This document shows, piece by piece, positions 27,413 through 35,188 of a stretch of 64,000 bases of DNA; positions within the stretch are counted from its first letter, which is position 1, and every line of letters starts with the position of its first letter. A model generated the notes under the pieces. That model had not been told where the DNA came from. It ran no database searches and worked only from the letters and a program-made list of their open reading frames with translations. This DNA comes from Rhodovarius crocodyli (GTDB lineage Bacteria > Pseudomonadota > Alphaproteobacteria > Acetobacterales > Acetobacteraceae), in the NCBI RefSeq assembly GCF_004005855.1, contig NZ_SACL01000004.1:310001-374000 (forward strand), given 5' to 3'. A program made the position numbers and the translations under genes.

Positions 27413-27565
27413 CTACATGAAAAAGAAATAGGCGGCCGCGGCGGCAACGGCGACCACGATCAGCAGCGCGCGGATGAAGGCCCAGACCTCGCCCTTCGCC
27501 CCACCTTCCTCAGGATTGGCGATACGCATCGGCTGGCCATGGGTATCCTGGGTTGTGTTGGCCAT
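27413..27565 (-). CDS. Small single-span membrane protein
   Basis: 50 residues: a polar N-terminus (MANTTQDTHGQPMRIANPEE) followed by one transmembrane helix (FIRALLIVVAVAAAAAYFFF) at the very C-terminus, a tail-anchor layout. The ATG at 27565 has a GGGAA site upstream. Lies 13 bases after the MATE gene stop, so it may be the last gene of that operon. Function unknown. Confidence 0.62.
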   Translation of the reverse strand: MANTTQDTHGQPMRIANPEEGGAKGEVWAFIRALLIVVAVAAAAAYFFFM

Positions 27566-27578
27566 GACGATTTTCCCT

Positions 27579-28913
27579 TCACGTTTGCCTGAGTAAACGC
27601 GGGGCCCATTCGCGGGGTTGCACCGCAGCAGCGGCGATGAGCCCGTAGGCGGTGATGCCGGCGGCGACTGCCAGGAAGTGGCCGACAAGGCCCATGCCGA
27701 AGGTCTCGCCCAGCAGCGCGCCGCCCAGCACCGCCAGCCCCAGCCGCGACAGCCCAGCAGCCACCGGCCAGCGCATGCGCCCCGCCCCCATGGCCGCGAA
27801 ATACATCGCCATGCCTAGCCCGAAGCCCGCGAAGGCCGGCCCGATGCAGCCGAGCGCGAGCGCCGCGATCGCCTGCACCTCGGGGTCCGAGGCGAAGACG
27901 CCCGCGAAGGCATAGGGGAAGATGGCCACCGAGACCCCCACCACGGCACAGACCCCGAAGGCCATGCCCCCGCCGACCCAGGCCGTGCGGCGCGCCAATT
28001 CCCAATCACCCGCACCCACGGCACGCCCGACCAGCGCCGTCAGCGCGGAGCCCACGCCGAAGGCCAGCGGGATCATCAGGAACTCCAGCCGCGCCGACAC
28101 GCCATAGGCCGCGACAGCCGCCTGGCCGTAGGATTTGAGCTGGGCCGTGACCAGGATGGTGGTCAGGTTCGACACCGCGGCCAGCGCGCAGGCCACGGCG
28201 CCGACAGACAGGATCCGCTTGAACAGCGCCCCCTGGAACGGCACCGAGAAATCAGGCCGGAAGCCCGCCGAGCCGCGCAGCACCACGATGCCCTGGGCGA
28301 TGGCCGCCGCCCACATCGCGGCCCCGAAGCCGATGCCGACGCCGATCAGCCCCATCCCCATCTCAAGCGCCAGCAGCCAGCCCAGCACCGGCGAGAACAA
28401 CCAGGCCAGCGTGTTCACCTTGGCCGCGATCCCGTGCCGCCCCCCGCCGCGCAGCACGGAGGCCAGCGTGTTCGCGATCCAGGCCGGCACCGCCCCCAGC
28501 CCGAAATAGACCATGGCGAAGGGCACGCCGAACTCGGCCGCGGCCTCGCCGCCGATGGCGGACAGGATCGGGCGCGGCAGGATCACCATGGCCAGGATGA
28601 AGCCGCCGGCGAAGCACAGCGCGATGGTCAGCGCGTGCTTGACCATGGCGCTCGCCTCGTCCTCCCGCCTGGCGCCCAGCGCGCGGGCGATGGCGCTGAC
28701 CACGCCGCCGCCCATCGCCCCCGCGCTCATCTGCCCCAGCAGCAGGGCGAAGGGCAGCACGGTGGCATAGCCCGCGAGCGGCCCGCGCCCGAGGCGGGCC
28801 GCGATGAAGGTTTCCACCAGCAGGGCGAAGGCCTGCATCAGCGACAGCATGGTGGTGGGGGCGGCCAGCTTCAGCACGCCGCGCGCGATGTCGCCGGTGG
28901 TGGGTCTGCTCAT
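27579..28913 (-). CDS. MATE-family multidrug/metabolite exporter
   Basis: 444 residues with about twelve transmembrane helices in two MatE halves. The first half starts GVLKLAAPTTMLSLMQAFAL and contains FIAARLGRGPLAGYATVLP; the second repeats the pattern (AVAAYGVSARLEFLMIPLAF). Exports cationic or amphipathic compounds by sodium or proton antiport. The ATG at 28913 overlaps the stop of the upstream oxidase (ATGA), so the two are coupled; it might export a product of that enzyme. Confidence 0.87.
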   Translation of the reverse strand: MSRPTTGDIARGVLKLAAPTTMLSLMQAFALLVETFIAARLGRGPLAGYATVLPFALLLGQMSAGAMGGGVVSAIARALGARREDEASAMVKHALTIALCFAGGFILAMVILPRPILSAIGGEAAAEFGVPFAMVYFGLGAVPAWIANTLASVLRGGGRHGIAAKVNTLAWLFSPVLGWLLALEMGMGLIGVGIGFGAAMWAAAIAQGIVVLRGSAGFRPDFSVPFQGALFKRILSVGAVACALAAVSNLTTILVTAQLKSYGQAAVAAYGVSARLEFLMIPLAFGVGSALTALVGRAVGAGDWELARRTAWVGGGMAFGVCAVVGVSVAIFPYAFAGVFASDPEVQAIAALALGCIGPAFAGFGLGMAMYFAAMGAGRMRWPVAAGLSRLGLAVLGGALLGETFGMGLVGHFLAVAAGITAYGLIAAAAVQPREWAPRLLRQT

Positions 28914-30163
28914 GCGAAGCGCTCCGGGGCGAAGGCCGAGAAGTCGGTGTTGGGCTTGGGGCCCAGCATGGCGCGCGCCAGCAGCGCGCCGGTGGGTGCG
29001 GAGCCGGTCAGGCCCAGATGCCCATGGCCGAAGGCGCACCACAGGCCGGGCCAGCTTTTGACCGGGCCGATCACCGGCAGGCTGTCCGGCAGGCAGGGGC
29101 GATGGCCCATCCAGAAGCCCTCGGCGCCCTCGGTGCTCGCGGCGGGAAACACACGCTTGATGTCCTGCATCAGGAAGGCGGCGCGGCGTGGATCGGGCGC
29201 GCGGGTCAGCCCGCCGAACTCCACCGTGCCCGCGACCCGCACGCCCATCTCCATGGGCGAGATGAAGGCCTTGCGATCGGCCGCCACCACGATGCGCGGC
29301 AGGTCGAGCCCCGATTTCGGCAGCACCACATGGTAACCACGCTGGCTTTCCAGCGGGATGCGATAGCCCAGCGGGCGCAGCAGCTCGGCCGACCAGGCGC
29401 CGGCGGCCAGCACCACCTGGTCGGCCCGCATGATGCCTTCCGGCGTGCTGACGCCGGTGACGCGGCCGCCCTCCGTGGTCAGCGCCAGGGCGCGGCCGTG
29501 CAGGATCTGCCCGCCCATCCGGCGCACGCCGCGCGCGAAGACCTCGGCATGGCGGCGCGGGTTGGTGCTGGCGCCGAGGTCGGGCATCAGCACCCCCAGC
29601 TGGTATTGCGGCGACAGGCCGGGCTGGAACTCATGCAGGGCGGCACCGCGCAGATACTCGATCTTCTGCCCGTATTTCCGCCGCAGCGCCCAGCCGCCGG
29701 CATCCTTGGCCAGATGGGCATCATCAAAATAGAGATGCAGCTGCCCGGTCTCGCGCATCAGCTCGGGGGCACCTTCCTCGGCCAGCATGGCGCGGTGCTG
29801 CTCCACCGCGCTGCCCTGCAGGAAGGCCAGCGCATCCGCGATCTCCTCGACGCGCGCGGGGCGGGCGGCGGCCAGGAAGCGCGCCAGCCAGGGCACCAGC
29901 TTCGGAAAATAGGTCGGCGGGATGCGCAGCGCGCCATCGGCCTTCAGCAGCATGCCCGGCACCTGCTTCAGGATGCCCGGCATCGCGAGCGGCGCCACCG
30001 AACTGGAGGAAATCGCCCCCGCATTGCCCGAGGAAGCGCCGGAGCCCGGCTCCTCCGGGTCCAGCACCGTGACGGACGCGCCGCCGCGCGCCAGGTGCCA
30101 GGCCACGGCCAACCCCACGACGCCAGCGCCGACAACAATCACCCGGGACGTTTCATTCTGCAT
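28910..30163 (-). CDS. FAD-dependent D-amino acid dehydrogenase-like oxidase (DadA type)
   Basis: 417 residues of the DAO family. FAD is bound by VIVVGAGVVGLAVAWHLARG; GSGASSGNAGAISSSSVAPL is the DadA-like loop; the C-terminal FGHGHLGLTGSAPTGALLAR closes the FAD site. Oxidises an amine or D-amino acid to imine. The ATG at 30163 is preferred over 30172 on spacing to the GGAG site, but either is possible. Divergent from the dioxygenase operon across 124 bases holding the TGTCCGGACA palindrome. Confidence 0.85.
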   Translation of the reverse strand: MQNETSRVIVVGAGVVGLAVAWHLARGGASVTVLDPEEPGSGASSGNAGAISSSSVAPLAMPGILKQVPGMLLKADGALRIPPTYFPKLVPWLARFLAAARPARVEEIADALAFLQGSAVEQHRAMLAEEGAPELMRETGQLHLYFDDAHLAKDAGGWALRRKYGQKIEYLRGAALHEFQPGLSPQYQLGVLMPDLGASTNPRRHAEVFARGVRRMGGQILHGRALALTTEGGRVTGVSTPEGIMRADQVVLAAGAWSAELLRPLGYRIPLESQRGYHVVLPKSGLDLPRIVVAADRKAFISPMEMGVRVAGTVEFGGLTRAPDPRRAAFLMQDIKRVFPAASTEGAEGFWMGHRPCLPDSLPVIGPVKSWPGLWCAFGHGHLGLTGSAPTGALLARAMLGPKPNTDFSAFAPERFA

Positions 30164-30247
30164 TGGCCACATGCTCCATTCCCGAATCGCGCGCGGCAAC
30201 CGGCAGGTTTGCCGGGCACGTCATGCGTTGCATGCATGGTTGACGCC

Positions 30248-30257
30248 TGTCCGGACA
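30248..30257. promoter_or_regulatory. Second copy of the TGTCCGGACA palindrome
   Basis: Ten-bp palindrome 30 bases before the TauD-family gene and just downstream of a TTGACG box (30240-30245). The same core forms part of the palindrome at 17806-17819. Possible operator controlling the dioxygenase operon and the divergent DadA-like oxidase. Confidence 0.45.
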
Positions 30258-30287
30258 AGCCCGAAGCTACGGTTTGGAGGAAACACC

Positions 30288-31166
30288 ATGCGGATAGAGC
30301 CGAATAACGGCCTCAGCGCGCGGGTTCTGGACGTGGATTTGCGGAACCCCCTCAGCGAGGCGGATTTTCAGACCATGCTGGCCGCTCTCGGCCGGCACGG
30401 CGTGCTGCACATCCCGGGCCAGGACATCGACGCCACCATGCTGTCCGAGCTGGGCGCGCGATTCGGCACGCTGGAGGAGAATGTCGCCAACAGCTTCCAC
30501 GCGCCGGGCCATCCGGAGGTGATGATCCTGTCCAACAAGCGCGACGCCGAGGGCAAGCCCGTGGGCCTCGGCGATGCCGGCCAGGGCTGGCACACGGACA
30601 TGAGCTATTCGTCCGACATCGCGCTGGCCAACATCCTGCACGCCAAGGAAGTGCCGGTGCGCGACGGCCGCGCCCTGGGCGAGACGCAGTTCCTGGACAT
30701 GCACGCCGCCGCCCGCGACCTGCCGCCCGAGATCGCGGCCCGCCTGCGCGGGCGCCGCGCCCTGCATGACTTCGCGAAATTCTGGGACATGGTGCGCACC
30801 CGCCCCGGCTCCGGCCGCGGCCCGCTGACGCCCGCGCAGCGCGCGAAGAAGCCGCCCGTGTGGCAGCCCATCCTGCGCCGCCACCCGATCAGCGGCGAGG
30901 AGATCCTGTACTGCAACCCCGGCTACGCGATCGAGATCGAGGGGCTGGAAAAGCCCGAGAGCGACGCGCTGCTGGAGTATCTGTTCATCCATCAGCGCCA
31001 GCGAAAATACCTCTATGCCCACAGCTGGGCGCCGGGTGACGTGCTGATGTGGGACAATATCGGCACCTGCCACAACGCCGTGGCCGACTACGGCCCCGAC
31101 GAGCCGCGCTACATCCTGCGGGTGCAGGTCATGGCGGACCGTTACGCGGCGGAACTCGCGGCATGA
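30288..31166 (+). CDS. TauD/TfdA-family 2-oxoglutarate dioxygenase
   Basis: 292 residues. Iron ligands H102-x-D104 (GWHTDMSY) and H262 (GTCHNAVADY), and the 2OG-binding Arg near residues 274-278 (RYILRVQV) are intact. The ATG at 30288 follows GGAGG by seven bases. Family members hydroxylate a carbon next to a sulfonate, amine or ether so that the product falls apart. First gene of a four-gene operon with an FAH-fold hydrolase, a Bug receptor and a dehydrogenase. Substrate unknown. Confidence 0.9.
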   Translation: MRIEPNNGLSARVLDVDLRNPLSEADFQTMLAALGRHGVLHIPGQDIDATMLSELGARFGTLEENVANSFHAPGHPEVMILSNKRDAEGKPVGLGDAGQGWHTDMSYSSDIALANILHAKEVPVRDGRALGETQFLDMHAAARDLPPEIAARLRGRRALHDFAKFWDMVRTRPGSGRGPLTPAQRAKKPPVWQPILRRHPISGEEILYCNPGYAIEIEGLEKPESDALLEYLFIHQRQRKYLYAHSWAPGDVLMWDNIGTCHNAVADYGPDEPRYILRVQVMADRYAAELAA

Positions 31167-32041
31167 GGCTCGGGACCGCGCTGATCGGCGGCCAGCCCAC
31201 CGTGGTGGCGGCGCTGGGGGACGGGCTGGTGCCGCTGGCCGCCGCGCTGGAGGCCGCCGGCGGGGACGTGCTGCCCCCTACCCTGCTGGCGGTGGTCGAG
31301 GCGGGTGAGGCCGCGCTGGCCGACTGCGCCCGCGCGCTCGCCTTCGCCGCGCGGGCCGAGAATGCCGCGCTGCGCGCGCCCATGGGCCCGCTGCTGCCGC
31401 CGCTGGTGCCCGGCAAGATCCTGGGCGTCGGCCGCAACTATGACGACCACGCGAAGGAGGTGGGCGGGCCGAAGCTGGTCGAGCCGCGCATCTTCCTCAA
31501 GCCCGCGACCACACTCTCCGCGCCAGGGGCCGCCGTGCGCATCCCGCCCATCGTCACCAAGCCGGATTGGGAGGCGGAGCTTGCCGTGGTGATCGGCCGC
31601 GCCGCCCGCGACGTGCCCGAGGGCGCGGCCCTGGAATATGTCGCGGGCTACAGCGTGCTGAACGACCTGACCGCGCGGGAAATCCAGTTCGACGGCCCGG
31701 TGCAGCAAACGAGCTTCGCCAAGTCGCTGGACGGCTTCTGCCCGCTCGGCCCCTTCCTGGTCACGCCCGACGAGACGGGCGAGCCCTTCGACATGGATGT
31801 GTCCTGCACGCTGAACGGAGAGGAGGTCCAGCACGGCAACACGCGCGACCTGATCTTCAACGTGCCCTTCCTGATCGCCTATCTGTCGCGCCGCTTCACC
31901 CTGCGGCCGGGCGACATCATCGCGACCGGCACCCCCGCCGGTTCCGGGCATTTCCGCCAGCCCCCGCGCTATCTGCGCAGCGGCGACCGGCTCGAACTCA
32001 CCGTGTCGCGCGTCGGCACCCTTTCCCACACCATCGCCTGA
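31163..32041 (+). CDS. Fumarylacetoacetate hydrolase-fold protein
   Basis: 292 residues. The metal-binding FAH core includes GKILGVGRNYDDHAKEVG, EAELAVVIGRAARDV, GYSVLNDLTAREIQF and the C-terminal GDIIATGTPAGSG. Members hydrolyse C-C bonds of beta-diketo acids, decarboxylate or hydrate oxo acids. Start overlaps the TauD stop (ATGA). Likely acts on the product of the dioxygenase or on a downstream oxo acid. Confidence 0.9.
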   Translation: MRLGTALIGGQPTVVAALGDGLVPLAAALEAAGGDVLPPTLLAVVEAGEAALADCARALAFAARAENAALRAPMGPLLPPLVPGKILGVGRNYDDHAKEVGGPKLVEPRIFLKPATTLSAPGAAVRIPPIVTKPDWEAELAVVIGRAARDVPEGAALEYVAGYSVLNDLTAREIQFDGPVQQTSFAKSLDGFCPLGPFLVTPDETGEPFDMDVSCTLNGEEVQHGNTRDLIFNVPFLIAYLSRRFTLRPGDIIATGTPAGSGHFRQPPRYLRSGDRLELTVSRVGTLSHTIA

Positions 32042-32052
32042 GGAGACCAGCC

Positions 32053-33015
32053 GTGAAGAAGCTTGCCCTCGCCCTGATGGGGCTTGTCGCCGCGCTGCCT
32101 GCCGCAGCGCAGGATTATCCCAACCGCCCGGTTCGCGTCGTCGTGACGCTGGCGCCGGGCGGCAATGCCGACATCAACGCCCGGCTGGTGTCCGGCGCGC
32201 TGTCCACCGCGCTCGGCCAGCAATTCGTGGTCGAGAACCGGCCCGCGGCCGGCGGCACCGTGGCGGTGGAGACCGTGGGGCGCGCCGCCCCGGACGGCTA
32301 CACCATCCTGGTGGGCGCCCTCGGCAGCCATGTGCTGAACGTCGCGCTGTACCCGAACCAGCCGGTGAACCCGATCACGGGGCTGGACCACATCAGCATC
32401 AGCAGCGAGAGCGCGATGGTGGTGGCGGCCCACCCATCGCTCGGCGCCGAGAACTTCGCCCAGTTCCGCGAGCAGTTGCGCAGCCGGCGCGGCGTGGTGC
32501 CCTACGGCTCCTCCGGCAACGGCACGACGGGGCATATCTCCTCCGCCCTGCTGCTGCAGGTGATGGGCGAGAGCGCGCAGCATGTGCCCTATCGCGGGTC
32601 GGCCGCCAGCTTCACCGACCTGTCTGCCGGGCGCGTGCTGTTCCAGACGGACACCATCTCCTTCCTGGCCGAGCACATCCAGCGCGGCACGGTGCGCGGC
32701 ATCGTCATCGGCAGCGCCCAGCGCAGCCCGATGCTGCCCGACGTGCCGACGGGTGCCGAGGTCGGCATCCCGGGCTTCACGGCCACGACCTGGACGCCCT
32801 GGTCCGCACCGCTCGGCACGCCGCCCGCCATTCTCGAACTGCTGTCCTCCCGCATCCAGCAGGCCGTGGCCTCGGGCCCGGTGCGGGAAAGGCTGATCGC
32901 CCTCGGCAATGCCATCCCCGAGAACATGACCCCTGCCCGCACCCGCGCCTTCATCGAGGCCGAGGCGGAAAAATGGCTTCCCGCCGTCCGCGCCACCGGC
33001 GCCACATTGGATTGA
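32053..33015 (+). CDS. Bug-family periplasmic solute receptor (tripartite tricarboxylate transporter type)
   Basis: 320 residues with a cleavable signal (LALALMGLVAALPAAAQ) and the hallmark DYPNRPVRVVVTLAPGG start of the mature protein, then VENRPAAGGTVAVETVGRA. The start is a GTG at 32053, six bases after AGGAGA. Binds a carboxylate and hands it to TctA/TctB permeases, which are not encoded here; orphan receptors are common in this family. Context suggests it captures the operon's substrate. Confidence 0.9.
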   Translation: MKKLALALMGLVAALPAAAQDYPNRPVRVVVTLAPGGNADINARLVSGALSTALGQQFVVENRPAAGGTVAVETVGRAAPDGYTILVGALGSHVLNVALYPNQPVNPITGLDHISISSESAMVVAAHPSLGAENFAQFREQLRSRRGVVPYGSSGNGTTGHISSALLLQVMGESAQHVPYRGSAASFTDLSAGRVLFQTDTISFLAEHIQRGTVRGIVIGSAQRSPMLPDVPTGAEVGIPGFTATTWTPWSAPLGTPPAILELLSSRIQQAVASGPVRERLIALGNAIPENMTPARTRAFIEAEAEKWLPAVRATGATLD

Positions 33016-33023
33016 GACCACAC

Positions 33024-34115
33024 ATGCTGCATGCCACCGCTGATTCCGTCCGTGCCCAATGCCTCGCGGTGCTCACCGCCTGGGGCATGCCGGAGGACCT
33101 GGCCCAGACCACCGCCGACGTGATGACCGAGACCGACCTGATGGCGGTCGACAGCCACGGCATCAGCATGCTGATGAACTATGAGGAGATGATGCAGAAG
33201 GGCCAGCTACGCATCGCCAACCGGCCGAAGGAAATCAGGCGCCTGGGCGCCACCGCCTTCCTGTCGGGCGAGGATGGGCTGGGCCACCCGGTCTCGGTCC
33301 AGGCGATGGAGCTGGCCGTGGAACTGGCGGGCACCCATGGCGTGGGCGTGGTCGGCGTGGTGAACAGCCACCATTTCGGCGCGGCCGGCGCCTATGCGCG
33401 CATCGCCTCGCAGAAGGGGATGATCGGGCTGGTCACGTCCTCCACGCGCGGCATCATCATGGTGCCCACGGGTTCGTCTGAGCCTGTGCTGGGCACCAAC
33501 CCGATCGCCTTCTCGGCACCCTCGCGCAAGCACAATGACTTCGTGCTGGACATGGCGACCACGACCGTCGCGGGCAACAAGGTCAAGGTCTATCACCTCA
33601 ACGACAAGAAGGTGCCCGAGGGCTGGGTGGTGGATGGCAAGGGCCAGACCGTGACCGACCCGCATGAAGGCTTCGAGTACACCTTCAAGCGCAAGGAAGG
33701 CGGCATCACGCCGCTGGGCGGCACCGGCGCCATGGGCAGCCACAAGGGCTACGGCCTGGCCATGCTGGCCCACATCCTGGGCGGCTGCCTGGTGGGCGCC
33801 AGCTTCTCGCCCATCCGCAACCGCACGCAGAAGGACAACGACCCGAACAATATCGGCCATTTCTTCCTGGCGCTGCGCCCGGACGTGTTCCGCCCCGAGG
33901 GAGAGTTCGAGACCGATCTGGACGCCGTGATCGACGAGCTGCACGGCGCCGACCGCGTGAACCCGGATGTGCGGGTGAAGGTGGCGGGCGAGCCGGAAGA
34001 CGAAGCCAAGGCGAAGCGGCTGGCGGGGGGCATTCCCATCCCGGACGCGCTGGACACGCTGATCAAGGGAATCGCGGAGCGGGCCGGGGCGCAGTATGTG
34101 CTGACCCCGGCCTAG
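33024..34115 (+). CDS. Malate/L-lactate/ureidoglycolate dehydrogenase family (Ldh_2)
   Basis: 363 residues of the NAD(P)-dependent Ldh_2 family, which lacks a Rossmann fold. Conserved blocks are AVDSHGISMLMNYEEM, NSHHFGAAGAYARIA, LGTNPIAFSAPS and SHKGYGLAMLAHIL. Oxidises a 2-hydroxy acid to the oxo acid. Eight bases after the Bug receptor gene; last in the operon. Its stop overlaps the LysR gene stop at CTAG. Confidence 0.9.
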   Translation: MLHATADSVRAQCLAVLTAWGMPEDLAQTTADVMTETDLMAVDSHGISMLMNYEEMMQKGQLRIANRPKEIRRLGATAFLSGEDGLGHPVSVQAMELAVELAGTHGVGVVGVVNSHHFGAAGAYARIASQKGMIGLVTSSTRGIIMVPTGSSEPVLGTNPIAFSAPSRKHNDFVLDMATTTVAGNKVKVYHLNDKKVPEGWVVDGKGQTVTDPHEGFEYTFKRKEGGITPLGGTGAMGSHKGYGLAMLAHILGGCLVGASFSPIRNRTQKDNDPNNIGHFFLALRPDVFRPEGEFETDLDAVIDELHGADRVNPDVRVKVAGEPEDEAKAKRLAGGIPIPDALDTLIKGIAERAGAQYVLTPA

Positions 34116-35062
34116 TCGCCGGAGATGTCGGGGGTGGATGCCAGGCCTGGCGGCTTCAGGGCCTGGCTTCCCTCGACGCCGAGAACGCCGACAAGGACAT
34201 CGAACAGGCGCCTGACCGCAGCCCTCCGCGCGACCTCGGGGCGGGAGACGAACCAGTAGCTCCATGCCCGCCGGCGCCCGAAGCGGCGGGGCAACGCCAG
34301 GGCCAGCGTGCCATCCGCCACGCGCTGCGCCACCAGGATCTCGGGTGCGAAGGTGAAGCCGTAGCCGCCTTCGACGGCCTGCAGGGCGCTGTCGAAGGAA
34401 TCGAAATAGGCCTCGGCGGCAGTGCCGTTCCGCACGCCGAGCACCTTCAGCACTTCCGGCCAGAAATGGGGCGCGATCGACTGCCCCAGCAGCGGCCCGG
34501 CCGCGATCTCCTCGATATCGAGGCTGGAGCGCCCCGCCATGCGCTTGGCTGAGGTCAACAGCACGATCGGCGAGGTGGCCAGGCGGTTGGCCGCCAGCCG
34601 TGGCGGCGCCGTTTCCGAAAGGCGGATGGCGACGTCGCAGGCGCCGTTCTCCACATCCACCACATAGGGCGTGGCATCCACCTGCAGCTCGATCCCTTCC
34701 TCGCGCATGATCTGCGCGGCGGGAAGCAGCCAGCGCGCGGCAAACCCCGGCGAGGCGGACACCACAAGCCGCTCCGGCCTGCCCGCTGCCCGCGCATAGG
34801 CACGGCCGATGATCTCGAAGCCCTCGGCCAGCGAGCCGGCCAGCGCCTCACCCGGCGGTGTCAGCGAGACGCGGCGATGATGGCGTTCGAACAAGGCCGC
34901 GCCGATCGTCGCTTCGAGCTGGCGGACATGGTGACTGACCGCCGAAGGCGTCAGGCCGACCTCCTGCGCGCCATCCTGGAAGCTGCCGCGTCGGGCCGCG
35001 GCCTCGAAGGCACGCAGCGCGATGAGCGGCAAGGCACCACGCTTCACATGAGCTGAGTTCAT
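34112..35062 (-). CDS. LysR-family transcriptional regulator (GcvA-like)
   Basis: 316 residues. N-terminal helix-turn-helix at about 13-72 (ALRAFEAAARRGSFQDGAQE then TPSAVSHHVRQLEATIG) and a LysR substrate domain from about 98 (RLVVSASPGFAARWLLP). Divergent from the MFS transporter gene, its likely target; may also sense a metabolite of the preceding catabolic operon. Confidence 0.88.
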   Translation of the reverse strand: MNSAHVKRGALPLIALRAFEAAARRGSFQDGAQEVGLTPSAVSHHVRQLEATIGAALFERHHRRVSLTPPGEALAGSLAEGFEIIGRAYARAAGRPERLVVSASPGFAARWLLPAAQIMREEGIELQVDATPYVVDVENGACDVAIRLSETAPPRLAANRLATSPIVLLTSAKRMAGRSSLDIEEIAAGPLLGQSIAPHFWPEVLKVLGVRNGTAAEAYFDSFDSALQAVEGGYGFTFAPEILVAQRVADGTLALALPRRFGRRRAWSYWFVSRPEVARRAAVRRLFDVLVGVLGVEGSQALKPPGLASTPDISGD

Positions 35063-35188
35063 CTGAACGCCGAGACTATTCGTTTGTCACGCAACTGCAC
35101 AGTCGCCCATCGAGGAGTTCTCCGGTTGGGCAGATCAGGACATGACAAACACAGCCACCTTCTCCATTTCAGGCCGGGCGCAGAGCCG

